The notes under the pieces: model-generated
Told to the model about the DNA's origin: nothing
The model's input: the letters and a program-made list of their open reading frames with translations, nothing else
The model's database searches: none
NCBI GenBank assembly: GCA_023265395.1
Contig: JAHFTX010000002.1
Coordinates: 1-64,000 of the forward strand
Length of the DNA: 64,000 bases
Reading direction: 5' to 3'
DNA from: Thermoplasmata archaeon
GTDB lineage: Archaea; Thermoplasmatota; DTKX01; JAHFTX01
Program-made: the position numbers and the translations under genes
In this document: positions 56,588 to 64,000 of the stretch, piece by piece
Position numbering within the stretch: the first letter of the stretch is position 1
Layout: each line of letters starts with the position of its first letter

Positions 56588-58648
56588 CTAGACGGGCCAG
56601 GCCCGGAACAGACGGCGCGGGCCACCACTGCCCGCCGGGGAGCTGGCATCGAGCAGCGGGAGGGACGGGAACTCGGCGCGGACCTTGGCCAATCGCCCTT
56701 CGTCGATGGCGCCCTCCTGCAGCGGCAGGAGCAGCACGCCCTTGTGGGAGGCCACCAGCTCGGAGGCGCGGCGAAGGAAGGTGAGCACCCGCGGGAAGTT
56801 GTCGCGGGTGGAGTCCCCTTGGTTGATCAGGTAGTCGAGCCCGTCGAGGACCACGACGCAGCGCTCCGAGGGGGCGTGGCCCTCGAGGAAGGTACGCACC
56901 TCGGCCAGCAGGTGCTCCAGCCCCGGCTTGAGCATCGGCACCGATGGGTCCCCCGGCGTCAACGAGCGTGCGGTCGCTCCGAGGGTGGCGAACTCGCCAG
57001 CGGCGCTGCGGCTGATCGCCAAGGTGGGATGTTCCATCGCCACCAGCAGCCGCGCCAAGGAGACCATCTCGGCCCGGTCGGAGGTCTGGATCAAGTAGGC
57101 GCGGCCCTCGACGAGCAGGTACTCGTAGCGCTCGATCCCCAGCTCCTCGAGCCGGACGAGCAGGGGTTGCGCCCAGGGACGGCCGGTCTGGGCCTCGACG
57201 AGGGTGACGGCCTTGCGCAGGCAGCTGAGCAGCCCCGGCCAGTCGAGCGGCTGCTGGGGGGAGAGCGCGATCCGTCCGTCGGTGTGGCGCACCGCATCGG
57301 CGCGCTGCAGCGTCTCGATCTCCTGGGTCAGCCGCTCCCAGCACGCGCGCGCGGTCGCGGCGCCACAGGCGCGCTCGACCAAGCTCAGCAGCGCACCCAG
57401 TGCCTGCGCGAGGGTCTGATGGACCACGGGCCCTTGGAGGAAGCCTTGGACGTGGCGCGTGCGAACCACCTTGGCGCCGCTGGCCCCCACCAGCGGTGTC
57501 GAGAGCACCACCACCAGCCGCCCGCCGACGGCGTCGACGCGCTGCTGCAGTCCGACGAGCAGCTGCAACGCCTCGGCTTGCATCGGCCCGTCAGGCGTGT
57601 CACTCCCGACGACTGCCGGGCCGACGTCACTGAGGATGATCGGGTTGGTCGATTGCGCAAGGAAGGCCTCGGCCATCACGAAGGCGCGTTCGAGCGAGTG
57701 GCGGCCCGCGCGACGGTCGGCCGGCGCCGCAGGAGCGTCCAAGACGCACACCACCGGGGTCGTGCGCAGTGCGGTGCGCGCGCGGAAGGCGTCGGCCTCC
57801 TCGGTGGTGATGGCCAGCCCTTGGGCGCCACCGGCGATGGCGCTGACGAACAGGCGCTCGGCGATCGCCCTGTCCGCGCGGTTGACTAGGTACACGTAGC
57901 CGCGGGCGGTCTGTTCGCGTTCCCCCTCGACGACGACCGCCTCGTCGACCGGCGTCACCAACAGCGCCTCGTACCTCAGGATCCCCCAGGCGGTCGCCCC
58001 GGCCAGCCAGAAGGTCATCGGCGCCGCCAGTGGAGGCACCAGCGCCGGTGCGGCGCCCAGCAGCAGCGGCTGCAGCGCGTCGGTGACCAGCCCCACGACG
58101 AGGGTGGGGACGAGCCCGATGAGGTACCAGCGGAGCTGCCGGACCTCGACCTCCAAGCGCAGCCGCCGCAGCTTCGAGAGCGCCAGCGGCACGGCAGCGA
58201 CCATGGAGACGATCAGGTAGAGGCTGGCCAAGGCGGCGATTGGCGCGGCCGAGGCATCGACGGCATAGCCCCACCACTGCCCCTGGACGGCCAGGGGTGT
58301 CGAGGCGACCAGGGCTGCGGCAAGGACCACCGACAGCAGGAGCGTCAGCAGCACTCCGATCGGACGCGAGGGTTCGGCTCGGGGGAAGATGCGCAAGAAT
58401 GCGTAGAGGGCCGGAGGGAGGAACAGCACCCCAAGGTATTGTGGCAGGGCCCACGCCGAGGCGACCTCCGGCGAAGGGGCGGTACGGATCAGCCCTTCCG
58501 AGACGGTCCACAAAGCTGTGGTCGCCGCTAGCAGGCAGAATGCCCGCGCAGAGCTCGAACGGGGGTTGCGGGCGACGACCCACAGGCCCAGCAAGAGGCT
58601 GACCAGCCCAGCGGCCAGGGGGACAAGACCGCTCAGGTAGTGGTTCAT
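56588..58648 (-). CDS. Multi-helix membrane protein with two DUF835 domains
   Basis: A 686-residue protein. The N-terminus has seven hydrophobic helices (about residues 5-240: LVPLAAGLVSLLLGLWVVAR; VLFLPPALYAFLRIFP; LLTLLLSVVLAAALV), like the 7TM sensory regions found in front of archaeal histidine kinases. The cytosolic part contains a degenerate DUF835 (about 250-420, GYVYLVNRADRAIAERLFVS) and a complete one (about 525-680, GRAYLIQTSDRAEMVSLARL; CVVVLDGLDYLINQGD). No kinase or output domain is present. A membrane receptor that signals through DUF835 partners is inferred. The ATG at 58,648 lies about 30 bases after a CTTAACG box. Confidence 0.82.
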   Translation of the reverse strand: MNHYLSGLVPLAAGLVSLLLGLWVVARNPRSSSARAFCLLAATTALWTVSEGLIRTAPSPEVASAWALPQYLGVLFLPPALYAFLRIFPRAEPSRPIGVLLTLLLSVVLAAALVASTPLAVQGQWWGYAVDASAAPIAALASLYLIVSMVAAVPLALSKLRRLRLEVEVRQLRWYLIGLVPTLVVGLVTDALQPLLLGAAPALVPPLAAPMTFWLAGATAWGILRYEALLVTPVDEAVVVEGEREQTARGYVYLVNRADRAIAERLFVSAIAGGAQGLAITTEEADAFRARTALRTTPVVCVLDAPAAPADRRAGRHSLERAFVMAEAFLAQSTNPIILSDVGPAVVGSDTPDGPMQAEALQLLVGLQQRVDAVGGRLVVVLSTPLVGASGAKVVRTRHVQGFLQGPVVHQTLAQALGALLSLVERACGAATARACWERLTQEIETLQRADAVRHTDGRIALSPQQPLDWPGLLSCLRKAVTLVEAQTGRPWAQPLLVRLEELGIERYEYLLVEGRAYLIQTSDRAEMVSLARLLVAMEHPTLAISRSAAGEFATLGATARSLTPGDPSVPMLKPGLEHLLAEVRTFLEGHAPSERCVVVLDGLDYLINQGDSTRDNFPRVLTFLRRASELVASHKGVLLLPLQEGAIDEGRLAKVRAEFPSLPLLDASSPAGSGGPRRLFRAWPV

Positions 58649-59150
58649 CGGTGGGCCAGGGTTGGCAACGCGCACGTTAAGCGTTCCGACGATGGTACCC
58701 ACGGAGAGGATGGTGGGTGCCACCCAGATGGCCACAGCCGTACCGCGCGCTGATCGAGGGTGTCACCCCATCCCAAAGTGCTGGCCGACCGCCCGACCCC
58801 GAAGCGGGTGAGCCAGGTGCGCTGGCGCAGCGTGATGGGCTGCCCAAGCCGACCCACCGATGGCCGTTGTCGCACCCTCTGCGACGCGGTCGGCGGGGGC
58901 ATCGACCCGAAGCGTGGGGGACATTTCTGATATTGTTTGAATATTCTTCAAACTGTCCAAAACAGCATGGGCCTGCCCTTTTTAGTCCCCCCCGGCAATG
59001 CCTCCGTTCGTCGCGTTCGCAAGGGAGGTGGACACGCAGAGAGACACGTGAACAGGGACCTGATCGGGGCGGTACGAAGGATTAAATACGGTCATTTGGC
59101 TACAACCGAATGCGGTGGAGGTTCATTTCCTCCACTAGATGTTGTGGCCT
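58649..59150. other. 500-base regulatory intergenic region before nrdR
   Basis: There is no convincing gene. Notable elements are a perfect palindrome GTTTGAA-TATTC-TTCAAAC (58,935-58,953) in an AT-rich patch, a T-run with TTTTTAG near 58,977-58,984, a strong ATTAAATA TATA box at about 59,080-59,088, and a hairpin at 59,115-59,135. A 53-codon minus-strand ORF (58,763-58,924) starts beside the palindrome but has weak coding character. Confidence 0.55.
59115..59135 (+). promoter_or_regulatory. Hairpin at the predicted 5' end of the nrdR transcript
   Basis: A perfect 7-bp stem, GTGGAGG-TTCATTT-CCTCCAC, lies a few bases after the start site expected from the TATA box at about 59,080-59,088 and 16 bases before the nrdR ATG. 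Its left arm contains the ribosome-binding GGAGG, so folding would hide it. This could tune NrdR, and hence NrdJ, expression. Confidence 0.45.
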
Positions 59151-59594
59151 ATGCGATGCTACTTCTGTGCCAGCCCCAATACCCGGGTGGTCGATTCCCG
59201 CGATGGCGAGGATGGCACAGCCGTCCGCCGCCGACGCGTCTGCGAGGATTGCAAGAAGCGGTTCTCGACCTACGAACGGGTGGTCGTGGTCCCGATCCGC
59301 GTGATCAAGCGCAGTGGGCGATTGGAGAACTATGACCTGGGCAAGATCCGTTCCGCGGTAGCCACGGCCTGTCGCAAGCGGCCCATCGGGGAGGACGTCC
59401 TCGAGCGGCTGGTGCAGCAGGTCGACCAGGACATCCGTGGGCTCGAGTCGACAGATGTCGACTCCAAGCGGATCGGCCAACTGATCCTCGAGCGTCTGAA
59501 GACCCTCGACCAGGTCGCCTCCATCCGTTTCGCCTCCGTCTATCTGCAGTTCCAGTCCATAGAGGAGTTCCGGGAAGCCGTGGACGAGATGTAA
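59151..59594 (+). CDS. nrdR: NrdR-type repressor (zinc ribbon plus ATP-cone)
   Basis: A 147-residue NrdR. The zinc ribbon has CYFC and CEDC (MRCYFCASPNTRVVDSRDGE; RVCEDCKKRFSTYERV), and the ATP-cone domain follows (VIKRSGRLENYDLGKIRSAV to QVASIRFASVYLQFQS). NrdR senses ATP/dATP and represses ribonucleotide reductase genes by binding NrdR boxes. The gene sits directly before nrdJ, as expected for its role. NrdR is almost wholly bacterial, so its presence in this archaeal context suggests transfer. The ATG at 59,151 begins the family's 'M-R/K-C-x2-C' start. Confidence 0.93.
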   Translation: MRCYFCASPNTRVVDSRDGEDGTAVRRRRVCEDCKKRFSTYERVVVVPIRVIKRSGRLENYDLGKIRSAVATACRKRPIGEDVLERLVQQVDQDIRGLESTDVDSKRIGQLILERLKTLDQVASIRFASVYLQFQSIEEFREAVDEM

Positions 59595-59677
59595 GAAGCG
59601 ACCAACGGGAGAGAGGACCAGGGCGATCGGCGAGGCAGGTTGAGGGGACCGCGGCAGCCGAAGACGAGGTGACATCG

Positions 59678-62600
59678 ATGGAACAGGCAGATCGGGCAGC
59701 ATACGAGCAGAGCCAGCAGCAGCACCAGACCCCTGACGAGGCGGGGCGACCGGTCGTCGGGCGCCAGCCCCCCGAGCAGGACCAGTCGATCGTCGACCCC
59801 CAAGGGCGCGGCCTCAGCCTCTCGCGGCGGCACACCACCGTGGGCGTCGACCCCCTCGACCAGGTCGACTGGACCTTCCGCTCGGCGGTCATCAAGGAGC
59901 CCGACGGCTCGGTGGTCTTCTCCATGGACGACTGCGAGGTCCCCAAGGGGTGGTCCCAGCTGGCCACCGACATCGCCGTCTCCAAGTACTTCCGCAAGGC
60001 CGGCGTCCCGGGCACCGGCCATGAGGTCTCGGTGCGCCAACTGGTCCACCGGGTGGCCAACACCATCCGCCACGCCGGCGAGGAGCGCGGCTACTTCGCC
60101 TCCGTCGCCGACGCCGACACCTTCGAGGCGGAGCTCAGCCACCTGCTGGTGACCCAGCGAGGGGCCTTCAACAGCCCCGTCTGGTTCAACTGCGGCCTGT
60201 GGCACCACTACGCCGTCGAGGGCAGCGGGGGCAACTGGGCCTGGGACGACCACAAGAGCGACATCATCAAGCTCAAGAACAACTACACCCGCCCCCAGTG
60301 CAGCGCCTGCTTCATCCAGGCCGTCGAGGACGACCTGATGTCGATCTTCGACCTGGCCAAGAGCGAAGCGCGCCTCTTCAAGTACGGCAGCGGCACCGGC
60401 ACCAACTTCAGCCGCATCCGCGCGCGCGAGGAGAAGCTGCGCGGCGGCGGCACCAGCTCGGGGCTGATGTCCTTCCTCGAGGTCCTCGACAAGGGCGCCG
60501 GCGCCACCAAGAGCGGCGGCACCACGCGCCGTGCCGCCAAGATGGTCTGCCTCGACCTCGACCACCCGGACATCCTCGACTTCATCGACTGGAAGGTCAA
60601 CGAGGAGCGCAAGGTCGCGGCGCTGATCGCCGCCGGCTACTCGAGCGACTTCAACGGTGAGGCCTACAAGACCGTCAGCGGCCAGAACTCCAACAACTCG
60701 GTGCGCGTCTCCGACGCGTTCATGCAGGCCTACCTCGACGGCGGCTCCTGGAGCACCACCTACCGCACCACCGGCCAGACCGCCGCCACCCACAAGGCGC
60801 GCGACCTGATGCGGAAGATCGCCTACGCCGCCTGGGCCTGCGCCGACCCCGGCGTGCAGTTCGACACCACGATCAACGACTGGCACACCTGTGCCGACAC
60901 GGACCGCATCTACGCCTCCAACCCCTGCAGCGAGTACATGTTCCTCGACGACAGCGCCTGCAACCTGGCGTCGATCAACCTCATGAAGTACCTCTCGGCC
61001 GAGGGGACCTTCGACGTCGAGGGCTACGAGCACGCGATCCGGACCTTCATCATCGCCATGGAGGTGCTCGTCGACTTCAGCAGCTACCCCACCCACCGGA
61101 TCGCCTACAACAGCCACGACTACCGGCCGCTGGGCCTCGGCTACGCCAACCTCGGCTCGCTGCTCATGTGCAGCGGCCTGCCCTACGACAGCGACAAGGG
61201 CCGCGCGCTCTCGGCGGCGCTGACGGCGATCCTCACCGGCGAGTCCTACCGCACCTCGGCCGAGCTCGCCGCGGCACGGGGACCCTTCACCGGCTACGCC
61301 CGCAACCGCGACTCGTTCCTGCGGGTGATCCGCAAGCACCGCGACGCCGCCTACCAGATCGACAGCCGCTTCTGCCCGCCGCCGCTGCTGCGCGCCGCCC
61401 GCGACGCCTGGGATGGGGCGCTGCAGCAAGGTGAGGCCCATGGCTTCCGCAACGCCCAGACGACGGTGCTGGCGCCCACGGGCACCATCGGCCTGCTGAT
61501 GGACTGCGACACCACGGGCGTCGAGCCCGACTTCTCCCTGGTCAAGTGGAAGAAGCTCGCCGGCGGCGGCCACTTCAAGATCGTCAACCAGTCGCTGGGG
61601 CGCGCCCTGCAGCGGCTGGGCTACCGCCAGGACCAGGTCGACGCCATCGTCACCTACGTGCTGGGCCATGGCACCATCGAGGGGGCGCCCCACATCAGCG
61701 TCGAGTGGATGCGTGCCCACAACCTGACGGACACCCAGATCGCCGAGGCCCGTGCCGCCGTCGAGGCCAACAAGGCCATCGACCAGTTCACGCCGCACCT
61801 CAACCCCGGCGCGCTGCGCACGCTGGGCCTGAGCGTCGAGCAGATCAGGGCGGTCACCACCTACGTCAACGGCGCCCAGACCGTCGAAGGGGCACCGCAG
61901 CTGTGGGAGGACCACCTGCCGGTCTTCGACTGCGCCAACAAGTGCGGCACCGGTGAGCGCTTCATCGCGCCGTTGGGCCACGTGCACATGATGGCGGCGA
62001 CCCAGCCGTTCCTGAGCGGTGCCATCTCCAAGACGGTCAACGTCCCCTCCGAGACGACGGTCGAGGAGATCGAGGAGATCTACGTCGAGGCGTGGAAGAC
62101 CGGCCTCAAGGCCATCGCCATCTACCGCGACGGCTCCAAGCTCAGCCAACCGCTCAACGTCACCGATGGCTCGAGCGAGCAGACCGACGACGAGGAGGTC
62201 CCCACGGTCGTCGTCGCACCCGCGCGCCCGGCCGGGCTGGTGCGCGGCGAGCGCAAGGTGCTCCCCAAGAAGCGCGTAGGCTTCACCATCGAGTCGGAGG
62301 TGGGCAGCCACAAGGTGTTCCTGCGCACTGGCGAGTACGAGGATGGCACGCTTGGCGAGATCTTCATCGACATGTACAAGGAGGGCGCGGCGTACCGCAG
62401 CCTCGTCAACTGCTTCGCCATCGCGGTGAGCATCGGCTTGCAGTATGGCGTGCCGCTGGAGAAGTTCGTCAACAGCTTCACCTTCACGCGCTTCGAGCCC
62501 TCGGGCATGACCGACCACCCCAACATCCGCACGGCGACGAGCCTGCTCGACTTCGTCTTCCGGGTGCTGGGGATGGAGTACCTCGGCCGCACCGACTTCG

Positions 62601-62881
62601 TGCACATCCAGCCCAAGTCGATCGACGAGCCCGTGCTCCCGCCCGTGGCGGGGGCCCAGGCGGCCCCCGTCCTGGCTGCTGCCGCGGCCGCCGGTGCGGC
62701 CACGGCTGCGGTGGTCGATGCGACCTTGCGCTCGGAGGCCGCGCGCAGCTCCGCGGCCAGCGCGGCGCTCGAGAACATGATGGGCGACGCGCCCCCCTGT
62801 GACGCGTGCGGGCACATCACCGTGCGCAACGGCGCCTGCTACAAGTGCATCAACTGTGGCAACTCGATGGGCTGCAGCTGA
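59678..62881 (+). CDS. nrdJ: Adenosylcobalamin-dependent (class II) ribonucleotide reductase
   Basis: A 1,067-residue class II reductase of the large bacterial-like type. The catalytic core has PQCSACFIQ, ASNPCSEYMFLDDSACNLAS with the radical-site Cys and Glu, and TGTIGLLMDCDTTG. A TSCPD domain (VNCFAIAVSIGLQYGVPLEK, then FVNSFTFTRFEPSGM) and a Cys-rich tail (CDACGH; CYKCINCGNSMGCS) follow. It makes deoxyribonucleotides using a cob(II)alamin/adenosyl radical and needs neither oxygen nor a small subunit. The ATG at 59,678 has GAGGTGA five bases upstream. It is co-transcribed with nrdR after an 83-base gap. A T-rich patch at 62,953 may end the transcript. Confidence 0.95.
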   Translation: MEQADRAAYEQSQQQHQTPDEAGRPVVGRQPPEQDQSIVDPQGRGLSLSRRHTTVGVDPLDQVDWTFRSAVIKEPDGSVVFSMDDCEVPKGWSQLATDIAVSKYFRKAGVPGTGHEVSVRQLVHRVANTIRHAGEERGYFASVADADTFEAELSHLLVTQRGAFNSPVWFNCGLWHHYAVEGSGGNWAWDDHKSDIIKLKNNYTRPQCSACFIQAVEDDLMSIFDLAKSEARLFKYGSGTGTNFSRIRAREEKLRGGGTSSGLMSFLEVLDKGAGATKSGGTTRRAAKMVCLDLDHPDILDFIDWKVNEERKVAALIAAGYSSDFNGEAYKTVSGQNSNNSVRVSDAFMQAYLDGGSWSTTYRTTGQTAATHKARDLMRKIAYAAWACADPGVQFDTTINDWHTCADTDRIYASNPCSEYMFLDDSACNLASINLMKYLSAEGTFDVEGYEHAIRTFIIAMEVLVDFSSYPTHRIAYNSHDYRPLGLGYANLGSLLMCSGLPYDSDKGRALSAALTAILTGESYRTSAELAAARGPFTGYARNRDSFLRVIRKHRDAAYQIDSRFCPPPLLRAARDAWDGALQQGEAHGFRNAQTTVLAPTGTIGLLMDCDTTGVEPDFSLVKWKKLAGGGHFKIVNQSLGRALQRLGYRQDQVDAIVTYVLGHGTIEGAPHISVEWMRAHNLTDTQIAEARAAVEANKAIDQFTPHLNPGALRTLGLSVEQIRAVTTYVNGAQTVEGAPQLWEDHLPVFDCANKCGTGERFIAPLGHVHMMAATQPFLSGAISKTVNVPSETTVEEIEEIYVEAWKTGLKAIAIYRDGSKLSQPLNVTDGSSEQTDDEEVPTVVVAPARPAGLVRGERKVLPKKRVGFTIESEVGSHKVFLRTGEYEDGTLGEIFIDMYKEGAAYRSLVNCFAIAVSIGLQYGVPLEKFVNSFTFTRFEPSGMTDHPNIRTATSLLDFVFRVLGMEYLGRTDFVHIQPKSIDEPVLPPVAGAQAAPVLAAAAAAGAATAAVVDATLRSEAARSSAASAALENMMGDAPPCDACGHITVRNGACYKCINCGNSMGCS

Positions 62882-63095
62882 TCGGCTCTGACGGCGGCGG
62901 GAGGGCGCACCTCCCGCGGCCGGTCCCGCAGCCTCGGGTCACCTGGGGGAGCCTTTTTAGGCCCTCAGCCGCACGGCAGCAGTGCTGAGGTGCTGGCGCC
63001 TGCCGCAGGACCCCCCCGAGCGTTCGCCACCGGCTGCGCTCGAACCGCAATGGGGTCAGTCCACCAGCGGACCCCTCAGGGGCACCGCCCCGCCC
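62882..63095. other. Gap between nrdJ and the PAS-domain gene: T-run and possible upstream start
   Basis: CCTTTTTAGG at 62,951-62,960 is the one AT-rich spot. It could end the nrdJ transcript (T5) or serve as a TATA box. A GTG at 62,982, in frame with the PAS protein, lies 27 bases further on, exactly where a leaderless start would fall, so the PAS gene may really begin there with a Pro-rich extension. Otherwise nothing is seen. Confidence 0.4.
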
Positions 63096-64000
63096 ATGGG
63101 GTTGCTCATCCGCCTCGACTCCTCGGGACGCGTCCGTTCCCTCAGTGGCTCGAGGGAGCTGCTGGGGCAGCTTGGCGGCGACGAGCTGATCGGGATGTCG
63201 CTGCTGCGGGTGCTCCCCCCGCAGGGTCGCGAGACGCTGCGGCACCTGCTGCGCGAGGTGTTGTTGCTGGGGATGCCCCTGCAAGCCGAGCTCGAACTGC
63301 AAGGGGGCGCGGCTGCCCAGCCGGTGCTCCTGGCACCGGTGCCCACGGGGGGGATCGACGAGCTGCTGCTCATCTGCCCCTGGCGCGGGGGCAGCGCCCG
63401 GCGTCTGAGCCCCGACTCGGCGGCGCCCGCCGACCAGCGGTGGGTCGTCGACGAGGCACCGATCGGCACCATCCTCATCGATGACACCGGTGCGATCGTG
63501 CAGGCCAACGCGATCGCGAAGCTGCTGCTCGAGCTCGACGAGGGTCTCGAGGGGCTGCAGCTCGAGGAGGTCCCGCCGCTCCAGCGCGCGGGGCTGGCCG
63601 CGGAGCTGCGGGAGGTGCTCGGCACGGGCCGCAACCTCAGCCGTCCGCTGGCCCGCGGCGAGGTGGGCGCCCCGGCGGTCTGGTGCTCGACGGCGCTGCG
63701 CACCGACGAGGGCGGCCGCATCGTGGCGTTGGCGCTCTACCTGGTCGACCAGCTGCCTCTGGCGATGATCGAGGCGGACCTCGACCGCAACCGGCAGCTG
63801 CTCGACCTGCTCGTCGAGGAGAACGCCGAGGCGATCGTGGTCGTCGACCGCCTCGGGCGGGTGCTGCGGGCCAACGGGGCGGCGGTGCGCCTGCTTGCGC
63901 TGCCCAACGAGATGCTCGTGCACCATCCCATCCAGGAGCTGCTGCGTGACCCGCTGGGCGAAGGGGTTGCGCTCTGGCGCCTGCTGGGCCTGGCGACAGA
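63096..64000 (+). CDS. PAS-domain sensor protein, N-terminal part (truncated by window edge)
   Basis: An open reading frame of 301 codons runs off the window edge. It holds two to three PAS-like units: IRLDSSGRVRSLSGSRELLG at the start, APIGTILIDDTGAIVQANAI in the middle (about residues 135-235), and NAEAIVVVDRLGRVLRANGA near the end. Each has the 'GxIxxaNxaaxxLLg' pattern of a PAS core. The rest of the protein, possibly a histidine kinase or a DUF835-type output, is not visible. The ATG at 63,096 is well placed before the first PAS; a GTG at 62,982 preceded by a TATA-like box is a serious alternative. Confidence 0.75.
   Translation, partial: MGLLIRLDSSGRVRSLSGSRELLGQLGGDELIGMSLLRVLPPQGRETLRHLLREVLLLGMPLQAELELQGGAAAQPVLLAPVPTGGIDELLLICPWRGGSARRLSPDSAAPADQRWVVDEAPIGTILIDDTGAIVQANAIAKLLLELDEGLEGLQLEEVPPLQRAGLAAELREVLGTGRNLSRPLARGEVGAPAVWCSTALRTDEGGRIVALALYLVDQLPLAMIEADLDRNRQLLDLLVEENAEAIVVVDRLGRVLRANGAAVRLLALPNEMLVHHPIQELLRDPLGEGVALWRLLGLAT

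Noticed and set aside
58645-58902. Minus-strand ORF ending in ATGA with the DUF835 receptor gene
   Set aside because: It is Arg/Pro-rich with weak codon bias, and the overlap is explained by chance in this frame; the receptor has its own TATA-like box.
62990-63949. Several short plus-strand ORFs in the region of the PAS-domain gene
   Set aside because: The frame starting at 63,096 stays open to the window edge and encodes PAS motifs; the others are shadows.

Overview
This 64 kb window is a GC-rich chromosomal segment (roughly two thirds G+C or more, with third codon positions nearly all G or C). It is almost certainly archaeal. It encodes a proteasome-activating nucleotidase (PAN), an archaeal MBF1-type zinc-ribbon/HTH factor, a KaiC-like ATPase, PKD-repeat surface proteins and several DUF835 domains. 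Many genes have a TATA-like box about 25-30 bases upstream of the start codon, which suggests leaderless transcripts, while genes inside operons tend to carry GGAGG-like ribosome sites or ATGA/GTGA overlaps. DUF835 together with PAN, a class II ribonucleotide reductase and a bacterial-type UvrABC system fits a member of the Thermoplasmatota or a neighbouring lineage. A cytochrome oxidase subunit IV-like protein indicates aerobic respiration. The lineage is inferred; no rRNA or tRNA gene was seen.

Layout. 1-1,562: partial secreted CARDB-like protein, a COX4-like subunit and a double GNAT protein. 1,668-13,833 (minus): an apparent operon of a ubiquitin-E1-like adenylating enzyme, a 3,294-residue repetitive helical protein, a 59-residue C4HC3 (RING/PHD-like) zinc finger and a GT4 glycosyltransferase. 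This is the most unusual locus. 13,930-16,998: an RND/MMPL exporter and aMBF1. 17,188-19,687: PAN, an unknown protein and a C39-like cysteine peptidase. 19,689-24,450: LeuCD-type dehydratase, an unknown protein, YjbQ and a membrane GT2. 24,413-31,947: CorA, a radical-SAM-like protein lacking its cluster motif, a Rieske protein, an MscS channel with a beta-sandwich ectodomain, and a three-gene metabolic cluster. 31,960-38,895: an SRPBCC protein, a KaiC-like ATPase, a PKD-repeat/DUF835 surface protein and a secreted beta-propeller. 38,951-44,452: small proteins, a CPA2 antiporter, a three-gene ABC exporter, an MBL hydrolase and a frameshifted small ORF.

44,593-46,260 looks like an accessory defence/stress island: VapBC with an operator-like palindrome, then a Fic AMP-transferase, with unusually AT-rich flanks. 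46,444-48,329 holds RidA, a TusA-DsrE2 sulfur-relay pair and a thioredoxin. 48,355-55,253 is a uvrB-uvrA-uvrC operon. 55,323-58,648 holds an M24 peptidase and a membrane protein with two DUF835 domains. 59,151-62,881 is an nrdR-nrdJ unit, and the window ends inside a PAS-domain sensor.

The genes cover protein turnover (PAN, peptidases), DNA repair, nucleotide reduction, envelope and transport functions and signalling (DUF835/KaiC/PAS). The E1-like/giant-protein/zinc-finger operon is the best candidate for an undescribed system.
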